DNA of 64,000 nt from Tetragonia tetragonoides (lineage: Eukaryota; Streptophyta; Magnoliopsida; Caryophyllales; Aizoaceae). Under the pieces are notes generated by a model, which did not search any database, was not told the origin of the DNA, and was given only the letters and a program-made list of their open reading frames with translations. The stretch covers positions 53,982,807 to 54,046,806 of the forward strand of contig CM076139.1 of NCBI GenBank assembly GCA_038025085.1, written 5' to 3'. Made by a program: the position numbers and the translations under genes. Below, one piece after another: positions 12,775 to 23,183 of this stretch; the first letter of the stretch is position 1, and every line of letters starts with the position of its first letter.

Positions 12775-12948
12775 TTGATACTTAATTTATTTATTTATGT
12801 TTTTAAATTCCAAATTACTAATTAGTGCCATTTAATAAGGGGCTTTAAATTGTTCACATAAACCAATTTAAATTGTTCATATTTATGTTCCTGTATCATA
12901 CCAAAGAAAGCCTATAATGAATTAATGATCTTACTCTAACCTGATGCT

Positions 12949-14980
12949 ATTTTTTTTTTTTTTAATTTTTTTTTTGTAAGGTAAGGAGTGGGGAGAAGGA
13001 AGGAACTAGGAGACTCTTCTCTCCTGAGTGACCCCTAGTGAATCCTCATAAAGAATCTGCCGAAATTCTTTAGTCGGGGGTTCAGAGAAAGAACATTCAT
13101 CCTGGCACGAGTACCCATAATTGGCCATCCAATCCGCCGCTCTATTGCCCTCGCGAAAGACGTGTTGGACGGCCATTGGGTTCCTTAATGCTAAGAACCG
13201 CCTTGTGTCAATAATTAGAGAGTAGATGGACCAAGGAATTTCGATTTCTCCCCGTAATGCTTTAATGACGGTAAGATTATCCCCTTCGACTTCCAATCTA
13301 TCACACCCTAGTTCAATAGCTTTTTTGACCCCATTTCTTAGTCCAGTAGCCTCTGCGATAAGAATTGACGCCTTACCAACGCAACTGGCCCCGGCACTAA
13401 GAAATTGGCCTTGTGTATCACGAATAACAAACCCTGTCGCTGCAGTGTCGCCTTTTTTGGAGCCATCGGAATTAATCTTAACATGTCCTGGGATGGGTAG
13501 CTGCCAACGAATTAGATGTGATTCCACTACTTTAACTGTCTTGACAGTGTAATCATTAGTGTGTGACGTATAAACTGACGGTTTGGTGCGATGTGTCCAT
13601 TCGACAAAATAGCTTTTGGCTTTAAGCCAACACCCCGTGGGATTAAAAGGGTTGTTTCTAAAAACAGTTTCATTACGCTCTCGCCAAATGCTCCATAACG
13701 ATAAAGCGGCTTTAGCAATTTCCGTTGGGTTGGACCCATGATCAGACTTGATCGAGTTAAGCCAGTGAAGAAGGTTATTCGTGGGCGAAACCAATTCTAA
13801 CCATCCACAATTATATGCTCCAGACCATACTTGTTTAGATTTGGGATATTCAACAAACAAACGGTCCATACATTCAATATAGTCTTGGCATAAAGGACAC
13901 TGCATATCCAAAGGTATCCCACGTGAGGCCATCGTCCTGCGCACCGCAACCGACCTATAACAGAGTTGCCACCAAAAGATTTTGACTTTAGGAGGGATTG
14001 AAAGCTTCCAAATCCAGTGGAAGCACCATTTAGTGGCAGTTTCCATGTTAACCCCATGAGCCAACCACGTTGCTGTTTTGGTCGAAAATAAACCGTTCCC
14101 AGACAACCCCCAACAAAATTCATCATCGATATCGTGAAAAGAGATTGGTGTACTGAGAACCAGATCCAACAGATCATTGGGGAGCACCGGGACCAATTTG
14201 CCCCTATCCCACGTTGTCCGATGAGTGATGGCATCACATACCTTCCATTCAAGAACTTCCTCAAGTATGCAATTGATGTCCGTAATTTCTATAAGTGGAC
14301 GATTGGTACACCAGTTGTCAGTCTAGAAATGGATGTTTTGGCCATTCCCTACTTTCCAATGCAAACCTTTGCTAAACAGTTCGCTGATATGTAAGATTCT
14401 CTTCCACCCCCATGATTGAGAGGCCTTGATTTTGCAATCCACCAACTCACATTGCTGCAAGTACTTGGTTGTAACTATTTTGACCCAGATATTTTTGGGT
14501 TCCGTGAGAATTTTCCACGCAAGTTTGCATATGAAGGCACTGTTAACTGCTTCAAGTTTACGAAGGCCTAACCCTCCAACAACCTTAGGTTGGCATATTT
14601 TCCCCCAACTGATGAGCGGGAAACCGCGGGAGTCACCCTCTTTTTTCCAAAAGAAATCACGATTAATTTTATTTAATTCGTTGCACGTGGCTTTAGGTAT
14701 CTGAAAACATTGCATAATATGAGACGGGATGGATTCTAAGTTTGCTTGGATAAGAACCGAGCGTCCCGCCTTAGAGAGAGAGAGCTGGCCGTCCAAACAT
14801 TCATACTGTTACGGGATTTATTTATGAGGTCCTGAAATTTATCTTTCGAAGCGCGTTTGTCAAGAACTGGGCAACCAAGATACTTTCATAAGTTTTGCTT
14901 GATGGGAATCTGTACAATGGCATTAATTGAATTAATAGAAGTGAGGAAATTTACAAAAACTCGAGAGAGATAAGGTACCT
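12949..14980 (-). mobile_element. 5'-truncated L1-type LINE with RNase H domain
   Basis: Reading leftwards: the C-terminal part of reverse transcriptase (about 14960-14330, LSKAGRSVLIQAN, HIMQCFQIP), a zf-RVT region (CFHWIWKLSIPPKVKIFWWQ, CPLCQ) and an RNase H domain (INSDGSKKGDTAATGFVIRD, AEATGLRNGVKKA, VEGDN, HVFREGNRAADWMAN) ending near 13006. A T-rich run at 12949-12974 is the poly(A) tail. The element is broken: an in-frame stop at 14323-14325 replaces a conserved Trp, there is a one-base shift near 14783, and a further stop near 14890. The endonuclease and most of RT are absent. The right border is approximate; ACCTAATGTG near 14979 faintly resembles ACCTGATGCT at 12939 and may be a decayed target-site duplication. 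Confidence 0.85.
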
Positions 14981-15073
14981 AATGTGGTGAGCAGATTGAG
15001 GGCTTCAAGAAGGTAGTGCAACAGTGCCAGTTTGCAAATAGCACTGGACAGTTCGGGTTTCGCTAGCTTCTCA

Positions 15074-15412
15074 GGGCATCCTTATTGGTAGTACTATCAA
15101 ATGTTGCTTAAAACACTATTGCAGTTGTCACCTCACTTTTTAAGCACACATTTCTCAGATAAGGACACACTCAATTATCCCTAGTGTGCTTAAAAAACCC
15201 CACCCATGTACCTCACAAGATTTCTATACCACACATATCCCACACGAGGTCTCCGCTTCCTTCTTCCTTCCCCTCCCCTTTTTTTTAGCTAAGCAAGTGT
15301 GCTTAAATAAGTACATTACTTATTTGCAAGTGTGCCTAAGAATCCCAAATATTGGTGTAGTATACCCTAAGAACACCCTCTCTCCTCTCTAAGCATACCA
15401 ATAAGGGTGCCC
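15074..15412. mobile_element. Tourist/Harbinger-like MITE
   Basis: Ends are GGGCATCCTTATTGGTA and, inverted, GGGCACCCTTATTGGTA, flanked by the same trinucleotide TCA (15071-15073, 15413-15415). The 339-bp body is AT-rich and repeats AGTGTGCTTAA. No coding capacity. Confidence 0.75.
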
Positions 15413-15793
15413 TCAGAATTGGAGGGGAGTAGAGAGAAAATGCTAGTGATTAGTCAACGTTTAATGACTTAAGCTCACAAGTCACAAGTAAAATGGATCT
15501 TTTATAGCCAAACATGATATAAGTATGACATCATGCTTGTTAGAGGGGCCCTCACTTTAAGACCGCCCCATACGAATTTTTGTGCTTCATTAATAATTAT
15601 GCTATCAGACTAATAACATTCTCAAGATTACACCAGGTGCTTGGACAAGGCCAAAGCACATACAAACGATAGTAACAAGAAATTAAAGAAACATTCTACA
15701 TGCAATACAAAACATAGACTCAAAACACAATTGGGAGAGTTATTACTGCAAAGAAATTCTGCAACAAGGGGACTCTGACAGCATAAACACAGA

Positions 15794-15951
15794 CAGTGGC
15801 GGATGCAGAAATTAAGGGTTCACCCTTTGTAATATATAGGAGAATTCTTAATTATTGTATTGAAAATTTTTAATTTATAAAGGATTTTTTAACAAAAAAA
15901 ATTCAAGTGGGTTCGGCGAAATCCACTCGGCGAAGAGTGGATCCGCCACTG
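15794..15951. mobile_element. hAT-type MITE
   Basis: A 158-bp element begins with CAGTGGCGGAT and ends with its exact inverse ATCCGCCACTG. It is flanked by perfect 8-bp direct repeats AACACAGA (15786-15793 and 15952-15959), the hAT signature. Confidence 0.93.
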
Positions 15952-16136
15952 AACACAGATATGACTTGTAACAAACAACTATTAGCTTAAAAACTACTTA
16001 CTACTATTAATCAGAGGACTCCAAACATTCCACTCTCGCTCACACATCTTTTCTCCTTTTTAAGTTCAAGTTGTTGACATTCTCCTGCGCATGCTGGATA
16101 ACATGAAATTCAAAAGGCTAATCAATAAAACTGGAT

Positions 16137-17135
16137 TCAAAATAAAAAAAATAAAACAATTGAAAAACAAATAAAGATTACCACGTTAGGAACGAGTTCG
16201 AATGTGTAAAGACGCTCAATGTACCTCCCTCTAGTCCTTGTCCTAAGTTTTTCCCAGCCATCAATATCAACTGATGGGTAAAGAACAATCTTAGCAAGTC
16301 TTGAAAAATCTTGAGTTATTATGGGACTTAGAGTTGGTCCTATAAACTCAAGAGTTATTATGGGACTTAGAGTTGGTCCTATAAACTCAAGGTAAAACAT
16401 TTTTTGGGTGGAGTCTTTCTATGTTGATTGGAGGCTTGCAAGTGGACTCCCACAAGCCGACCAGAGTAAACCCACGAAGCTTATAGTACCTATAAGTTTC
16501 GTAAACTTGGAGAATAATGATTGGGGACTTGTAACTTGTAAATGGGTCTCTAGCTGATTTGGGCCTAGCTCAAAGGCAATACCATGTCTTGACCTAACTC
16601 TCCCACCACCCACTTTACAGGTTAGTTTGCATTGTCTTGCAGGTTGTTTAAGCCCCATTTCGAGATGACGGACCGATGATATTCCAGAATGCTACCCCGA
16701 AACAATTGTGTTCTAACAAATGTTAGTCTAGCCTGGTAATACACAAACGCTTTACAAACTAGAAAAGACAGAACAATACCTACCATGTGAGATATGGGGT
16801 TGACATTCGATCATTTCTAATAATATGGTGAATCAATCCGAAACTGCAGTGTTAAATAAACGAAGGTCGGATTTAGATTGTAAAAATAGTTGGGAGGAAA
16901 AAGCCCACAAAACTAAAATCGCGTATGTGAAAAATGTAAGAGCAATAATAGTTTTGAAACCATTTGATATTAAACCAAGTAGAAACGACAACGAAAAACA
17001 TGTTATAGTACAAAATGGGGTGTGTTGTTTCCTCACAAACATATCCAAAATGGAAAGTGTTGTTTCCTCACAAAAACAATACTTAAAACTAGAGCTGTCA
17101 CTGTCTGACTTGACACGACAATACGACACGAACAC
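16137..17135 (-). pseudogene. Decayed multi-TM protein gene, tandem unit I
   Basis: Two exon-like blocks read leftwards. The block at about 17060-16700 contains FLLGLISNGFKTIIALTFF and LFLQSKSDLRLFNTAVSD, hydrophobic and membrane-like. The block at about 16400-16190 reads MFYLEFIGPTLSPIIT, DFSRLAKIVLYPSVDIDGW and RGRYIERLYTFELVPN. The second block holds an exact 39-bp tandem duplication that repeats LEFIGPTLSPIIT twice. Related copies of both blocks occur at 17.4-18.0 kb and 21.2-22.0 kb. I do not recognise the family. Frames are broken between blocks and a separate element is inserted at 17089-17342. Confidence 0.45.
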
Positions 17136-17342
17136 GACCCGAAGTTACTGAGAGAAATACGAAAATGACACAACACGATCACGAATTACCCGAATGTGTC
17201 ACGATTACACCATATTGTCTTGAAAATTAATTATCTTCAATGTCATATCCAATTTGTACATTTTGAGACCGACATGAAACCAAACACAACACGACCCAAC
17301 ATGACCCAACACGACCCAACACGACATGTTTGATAGTTCTAC
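17089..17342. mobile_element. Small TIR element rich in ACACGACCC repeats
   Basis: Left end CTAGAGCTGTCA and inverted right end GTAGAACTATCA form imperfect terminal inverted repeats. The interior repeats ACACGA and CGACCCAACA. Similar GACCCGACACG-rich elements are common in plant genomes. Confidence 0.55.
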
Positions 17343-17419
17343 TGAAAATAAATCTATATCCTATGATTAGAAAAACCTTGAACTAAAACAATCATAAAAG
17401 CTCTCTAAAAAACAAATCT

Positions 17420-18385
17420 ACATCTCTCTGATCTTTTTAAGTTCTTCCCTCAAATCACTATCAATTGAGGTGTAGGGAACAAATCTAGCAAGTCTTGAAA
17501 TACATTGATTATTTACGGGATCTGGAGTTGGTTCTATGAACTCCAAGTAAAACATTTGGTTTGGGTTTTATAGGAGTATTTCATTGTGTCTGAACAACCT
17601 CATCCGAAATAGGGGGAAATGTTATTTGAGAAGTTCACTCTAATTTGTAGCTCATCAGCTAAATGACCGTAGGTTAGTTTAACTTGATAAAACACAAGTC
17701 CTTTACAAACTACCAAAGATATAACAAGACCTACCACATGTAACACATGGGGTTGACATTCTATCATGCCTAACAATATGGTGAATAAATCTGAGACTGT
17801 AGTATTGAATAATCCAAGGTCGGATTTAGATTGTAAAAAGAGTTGGGTTGAAAATGCCCACACAACTAAAAATGCAAATGTAAAAAATGTAAGAGCAACA
17901 TGTTTTTTAAAGGCATTTGGTATTAAACCAAACAGCAACGACAAACAAAAACATATTGTACTCCCAAATTAAGTGTGTTGGCACCTCACAAAATCACTCA
18001 TCAAAACATATCTATGTTCTACAATGAGAAAACCTTGAATGAAAACTATCATAAATGCAACAAAAAATAACACACTAAGGAAAGGGCTATGATACTCATT
18101 TTCATCCGAAAGTAGTACAACATATCTTTTCCAAAAAAAAAAATTTGAACTGGATCACTTGTAGTAGATTTGTGCATGGTGGTGTATATGGCCAGTACTA
18201 TGGCTACTAGCAAGGACAATATGCCCACTCATAAAAAGAAGTATCTAAGTCGCCAGTTGTTGGTTTGAAAAAAAGGTTTAATAGACGCCACTGCATTTGG
18301 TATCACAACCAACATCAAGACAAAAACTAACAAGAATGGGGCAAAAATAAGTAGCGTGGAAAGATTCGGTGCCTGAAAATGGAAT
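17420..18385 (-). pseudogene. Decayed multi-TM protein gene, tandem unit II (best preserved)
   Basis: Three exon-like blocks read leftwards. Block X (about 18380-18130) starts after a TTTTCAG acceptor and has two hydrophobic stretches (LLIFAPFLLVFVLMLVVIP and VGILSLLVAIVLAIYT) split by a TGA. Block A (17944-17600) is open for 114 codons: FGLIPNAFKKHVALTFF, LFLQSKSDLGLFNTTVSD, LFTILLGMIECQPHVLHV, GLVISLVVCKGLVFYQVK. Block B (about 17555-17420) reads FYLEFIEPTP and ISRLARFVPYTSID. Shared wording with units I and IV shows local duplication. Probable membrane protein of unknown function; the internal stop suggests a pseudogene. Confidence 0.5.
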
Positions 18386-20390
18386 AAACTAAGAAAAAGA
18401 AAGAAAAAACAGTTAGAACATAATCAAGAGAAAAAAAAAACTTGTTCATTAAGCAAAATTAAAGAGAGATCGAGTATTATTACCATTGTGTTGGCTGCTA
18501 AGTCAGGTATTGAAAGCAAATAGCTTGAATATTAGAAAATGACAAGTGATCTTCAATAATCTCTATGAAACAAAGTAAGAAAAAAAAAGTGTTAGTAAAT
18601 GATGACTAATAGAAATATATTCAGTCAATAATTAGAAGAAAAAAAAACAAGTAAGTTATTGACGAAAAACAAGAGAGTAGATCGAGAGAAGAAGAAGAAG
18701 TTTATACCTTTAAAGGTATGAGCAAATTGTTAAGTGCTGCTACCGTTGTTACTTAAAGAGGAGCAGAAAAAAAAAAGCAGTTGGGGATTATTAAGAAATT
18801 TTATTGCAAAAAAAAAAAAAAAAGCAGTTGGGGATTATTTAAACAAGCAGTTGGGGATTATTAAGAAATTTTATTGCAAAAAAGAAAAAGAAAAGAAAAC
18901 TTAGCAATAATGAACCTCACACACAAGTGTATCTCCCTATAAATTTTGAAGGTTTTTTTTATTATTAAATATTTAACACATTATTAAATTTAAAATCTAA
19001 TTTATACAAACTTCTATTTAGTGGTGGTATAAATCTTCAATATATTTTTGCATGTGACATCAATATATCATAACTTATTAATTATTAGGTTTGTGTACAA
19101 AAACGGTTCGTACAAACTTAAGATTTTTTTTATTTATTACTATAGAAGTAGGAAGTCTTATTTATTACATGGGGTAAAAGAAATGCATACCGGGATATTA
19201 GAGCAAAACATCCATTAAATGCGCAAATTTTTATATACTCCCAGCTCCACGGAGCGGCTAGGCAGGTGAGGTCCACGGGCAGGAGAGAAAGAGAATGGGC
19301 AGGATAGAGAGAGAAAGAGAAAGGGAAAGGCTCTATGTAGCTAAGTGGAGAGGGGAGTATAACTCACCTATTGATTAAATGGATACAATTGTGTTATTCC
19401 CTTGTTGGAATGAAAGTGAAAAAATTAAAAGAAAATTTACAGGGCCCACTTTTTAAAAAGATATTCTCTTTCTTCCTTTCCCCATTCCCCCTCCCTTTTT
19501 CTCTTTTTCGTTTCTTTCTTTTCTTTCTTCTCCTCTGGCCACCTCACATTTCCTTCTTCCTTTTTGTTTCTCTCCTATTCTTCTGCCACTTGGCGCCTCC
19601 CCCTCCCATCATTTCCTTGCCAACTCATCCGGTCCCCCTCCATACTCTCTTTCATCTTCTCTCTTGGCCCTTTCTTTATATATTTTTTCTAAATCCCTAT
19701 ATTCATTTGGTTTTATTTTCCCTTTCATCTTTGCAAATTATTTTCTTTCTCTTTTATTTTGGCTTTAATTAACATAATATCTAAATTTTTTGTATAAAAT
19801 AAAATTGTCATAATATCTAGATATACATTGTAGATAATATTTTATTTAATACCAAACTCTAATCCAACCAGCTCAATTTTTTCTAATAGGAGTGATTAAC
19901 TAGGAGCACTAACTAGCTCGACCTCTTCCATTTCATCTCTTATAATAAATTGAAGTAAATTAAGTTAGGAGTAGAAATAAATGAAGTTATGGTATACACC
20001 ATCAATTATTCTGCACTAGAGTGTCTTAAATGAAGTTATGGTCTTCTTAAATTGGTGATGTTATAGGCAATTTATATTTGTAACTGATAATAATCTATCT
20101 ATATTGGAGTTATCTCGTGTTTGACGTGTTTTTGTAAATGCTTAATGGGTAGACACGATGAGATTGATTGAAATTTGCCAAAAATAGAGAGACACTACGT
20201 GGAATTTGCCAAAAAGAAAAAAAAGAACAACCTAGTACACTTACATATTTTAATATTAATATAAATCTCCTATTACTCCTATGACATGATGAGATTGACT
20301 GGGTAGACAAATTGGCAAAGGTAGACACGCATATGCAGAAGTCTAATAATTGTTGCAAAACAAGCCAGTGAACCCACTCACGTGAAGTGC
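18386..20390. other. AT-rich intergenic DNA with short repeats and a long polypyrimidine tract
   Basis: The 18-bp unit AAGCAGTTGGGGATTATT occurs three times at 18776-18870. From about 19460 to 19760 the plus strand is almost pure C and T; the open frame across it is low-complexity and not credible as a protein. No RNA gene or coding exon seen. Confidence 0.5.
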
Positions 20391-20394
20391 GAAA

Positions 20395-20578
20395 ATGCTC
20401 CGATTCTCTCTCTATGTGATTATGATTTTGATCGTCATTCTTTTCGTCACAGCAGCAGAATCATTTGTATATGGCAGTCGCATACCTCAATTTTTCGATG
20501 TCAATATTCTGTTTCCACCCAAAATGACTCATCCCGATGAATATCACCTTCAAGGCACTCATGGCTGCTTCACATGGT
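20395..20578 (+). CDS. Possible orphan first exon of a small secreted or membrane protein
   Basis: An ATG opens a frame whose first 22 residues form a good signal peptide or membrane anchor (SLYVIMILIVILFVTAAES), followed by a polar segment (FFDVNILFPPKMTHPDEYHL). The frame meets a possible donor (CACATG followed by GTAATT) just before the stop. No convincing second exon was found before the degraded repeats at 21.2 kb. Family not recognised; it may be a gene remnant. Confidence 0.3.
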
Positions 20579-21034
20579 AATTTCTCTGATTCTAAACCTT
20601 TTTTGGTTAAATTTCTTATCTCCCTTTTATTTCATTGTTCCCACAACCAAAATTATGTTATGCTGGTTGGGTTAACTTCATTTTTGTGCTTGATTATGGC
20701 TTCTCAGAATTTTTGTTTTTATTCTTTGACAAGTTTTAACTTCATTATTGTGCTTAATTAAGGCTTCTCACAAATTCTGGTTTTTTTTTTTTTTTTTTTT
20801 TTTAACCATGATTGATAATTGGGTGGTAGGGATTTCACATATCCAACAAATTGATAAAGTTCAAAAGGATTGACAGATTAGTTCGAATTACAGGCAATTA
20901 AGACACTAATTATTATCATTACGATATAGTCAATTGTGGGTTTTGTAAAAACTAAATCTCATAAAGTCTTGTTAAGCATCTGAGATATTTTGACAAAATG
21001 ATGTTGAAGTGGTTCAAACCACATTCTAAGTCAA

Positions 21035-21035
<1 letters not shown>

Positions 21036-21067
<32 letters not shown>
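21036..21067. repeat. (AAT)n microsatellite
   Basis: About ten perfect AAT/TAA triplets. Confidence 0.95.
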
Positions 21068-21068
<1 letters not shown>

Positions 21069-21180
21069 TAACATAAATCAAACCCACAAAACCCTATAGA
21101 ATGATTTGACTATTGATTTTGTGAACAAGCCTTTAGCCCACTTGGTTCCACCATTCTTTATTATGTAGAACTATATCTAC

Positions 21181-21999
21181 TACATGTAACACATGGGGTT
21201 GACATTCAATCATACCCAACAAAATGGTAATAAGTCTGAAATGGTAGTGTTGAATACACCGATGTCGAACTTGTTCTATAAATAAAATTGAGTTGAAAAA
21301 CCTCACACATCATAAATTCACTTAAATACTAATATCAACTGCATTACTTTGAAAAAAAAGAAAAAAAAAAGTTGGAAAAGAAAGGAAAAAAAGGTTTAGC
21401 TTGTCCAGGTAATGCTTCAAAGAAAAGAAATCTCAAAAGAAAATAATTGGAAAAGAAAGAAAAGAATTCAAAAAAAGAAAAGAAATTAAAAAAGTAATTT
21501 CGGGATCTTGCCAGAAACTTCTCTCTCATATCGAGATCAATTATTGGGCAATGAACCAACTTAACAAATCTTGAATATTCTAGATTTTAGGATTTGGAGT
21601 TCTTCTATGTGCTTAAAGTAGAAGATTTGATTTGGTGGAATTGTTTCATTATCCTCTAGCGACCTAAGGTTAAACAGACATTGAAAAGGTTTGTATGTGA
21701 CTTTTGTCTTGTATTTTTTATTTTATTTTTGCTAAATGACTTTTGTCTTGTATTACACAAAGACTTTACACGTTAGAAATGAAATGACAAGACCTAGCCA
21801 TGTAACACAGTTGGTTGTTACAAACAACCATACTCAATAAAATAGTGAACAAGCAAAAAATTGTAATGTTGAATCGATATCTGATATAGATTGTAAAAAA
21901 AATTGCGTTGAAAAACCTCACATGACTAAAAATGAAGATGATGGGTTTCTTAAACGCATTTGGTATCAAACCAAATAGCAGTAACATTGAAAAACACAT
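21181..21999 (-). pseudogene. Fragments of the multi-TM tandem family (units III and IV)
   Basis: At 21300-21185 the frame recalls block A (FDIGVFNTTISDLL, NVNPMCYM). At 21999-21766 it does so again (LLFGLIPNAFKK, LFTILLSMVVCNNQ), and a block B remnant lies near 21640-21530. All are heavily eroded by stops and small indels. Confidence 0.45.
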
Positions 22000-22980
22000 T
22001 GTGGTCTAAAATAAGTTAAGCGGTTCCTTACAAAAAAATAATCTCATTAGATCATTTTTATTCAAAAAAGAGTTAGGATTTATATTTCAAGTGTGTTCAA
22101 ATTCCATTAAATATTCCTTTTTAAGATAAATTATATTCTAAATTAAATAATAATATTACATAATAACCCAGTGCTACCCAACCCAACAAATTAAAAAATA
22201 AGTGGCCCAAAGAACCATCTTATTATTAGTACTCATTTCAGTACAAACATTTTGTTTTGCGGAGAAAGATAAGTCATTATTTTGGAAGTGTCTTGTCTTC
22301 TTGATATTGGTCGTTATCTTACTAGGTTGGTCTGTAGAAGTTAAAAGAGTCTCAGCATACTTCATAAGTACATTTTTGGACAGAAGTAAGGAGGTTTGAT
22401 TCACAAACGCGGTAGATATGCCCAAAAGTCTAATCTCTAGAACACAAACTTTAGCTTTTCGCTATGCATTATTCTCTAATATCTTCCTGACAATAGTGAT
22501 AGTACCTAGAATGCTCATATTCATTTGAAGATTATGAGTGAACCTTGTACATATATCGGTATTATGGTGAAACACCAATTTCTTGTGGTTATGGTTGTAA
22601 GAATAAGTTTGGCATCTTATCTTCAAGGATTACTACTATGCATATAATCGATATGGAATTCACCAAATGTGGTGCTGATCAACCAATTTGAGGGCATTAT
22701 GAAAGAAATCTTAACATGTGATGTAAGGGTATAGTTTGTTAGTTGGGTTGATGTGTTTACATATGATTGATGTTTAAAGTGAATTATATCCAATTAGTGT
22801 GACATCTTCACTATGGCTAGATTTGTTCGCCGCTATTGCAATTCGAAATTTCTAGAAGAACGATATGCATTATTATGTACTCCATATACAATTACTTGTA
22901 GGAATCATAATGAGTTTATTTTTGATCGTAGACATTGTACGAGAATCTACCTATGTTTCTAATCTAAAGAGTGCAATATT
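22000..22980. other. Intergenic DNA without a supported gene
   Basis: AT-rich. Short hydrophobic frames exist on the plus strand at 22202-22399 and 22865-22980, but neither has a recognisable family or exon context. The right end is the target site of the LINE that follows. Confidence 0.4.
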
Positions 22981-23183
22981 AGAAACATTTTTTTTTTTTT
23001 TTTTGGAAAGTAAGGAGATTTTATTACTTCCAAAAGGATATAACAATGAAGTATAATGCAAAGATGCACGCAGACAACCTCTACAACACAGCTTCCATCT
23101 GTTTTAAGTAATCGTCATGACTACCAAACAGAGAGCAAAAGAGCCAAAACAGAAGTATAGAAATGCAATTATCCTATACAAAT

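Noticed and set aside
19371..19772. 133-codon open frame rich in Phe, Leu and Pro
   Set aside because: It covers a polypyrimidine tract; low complexity, no domain, no codon pattern of a real gene.
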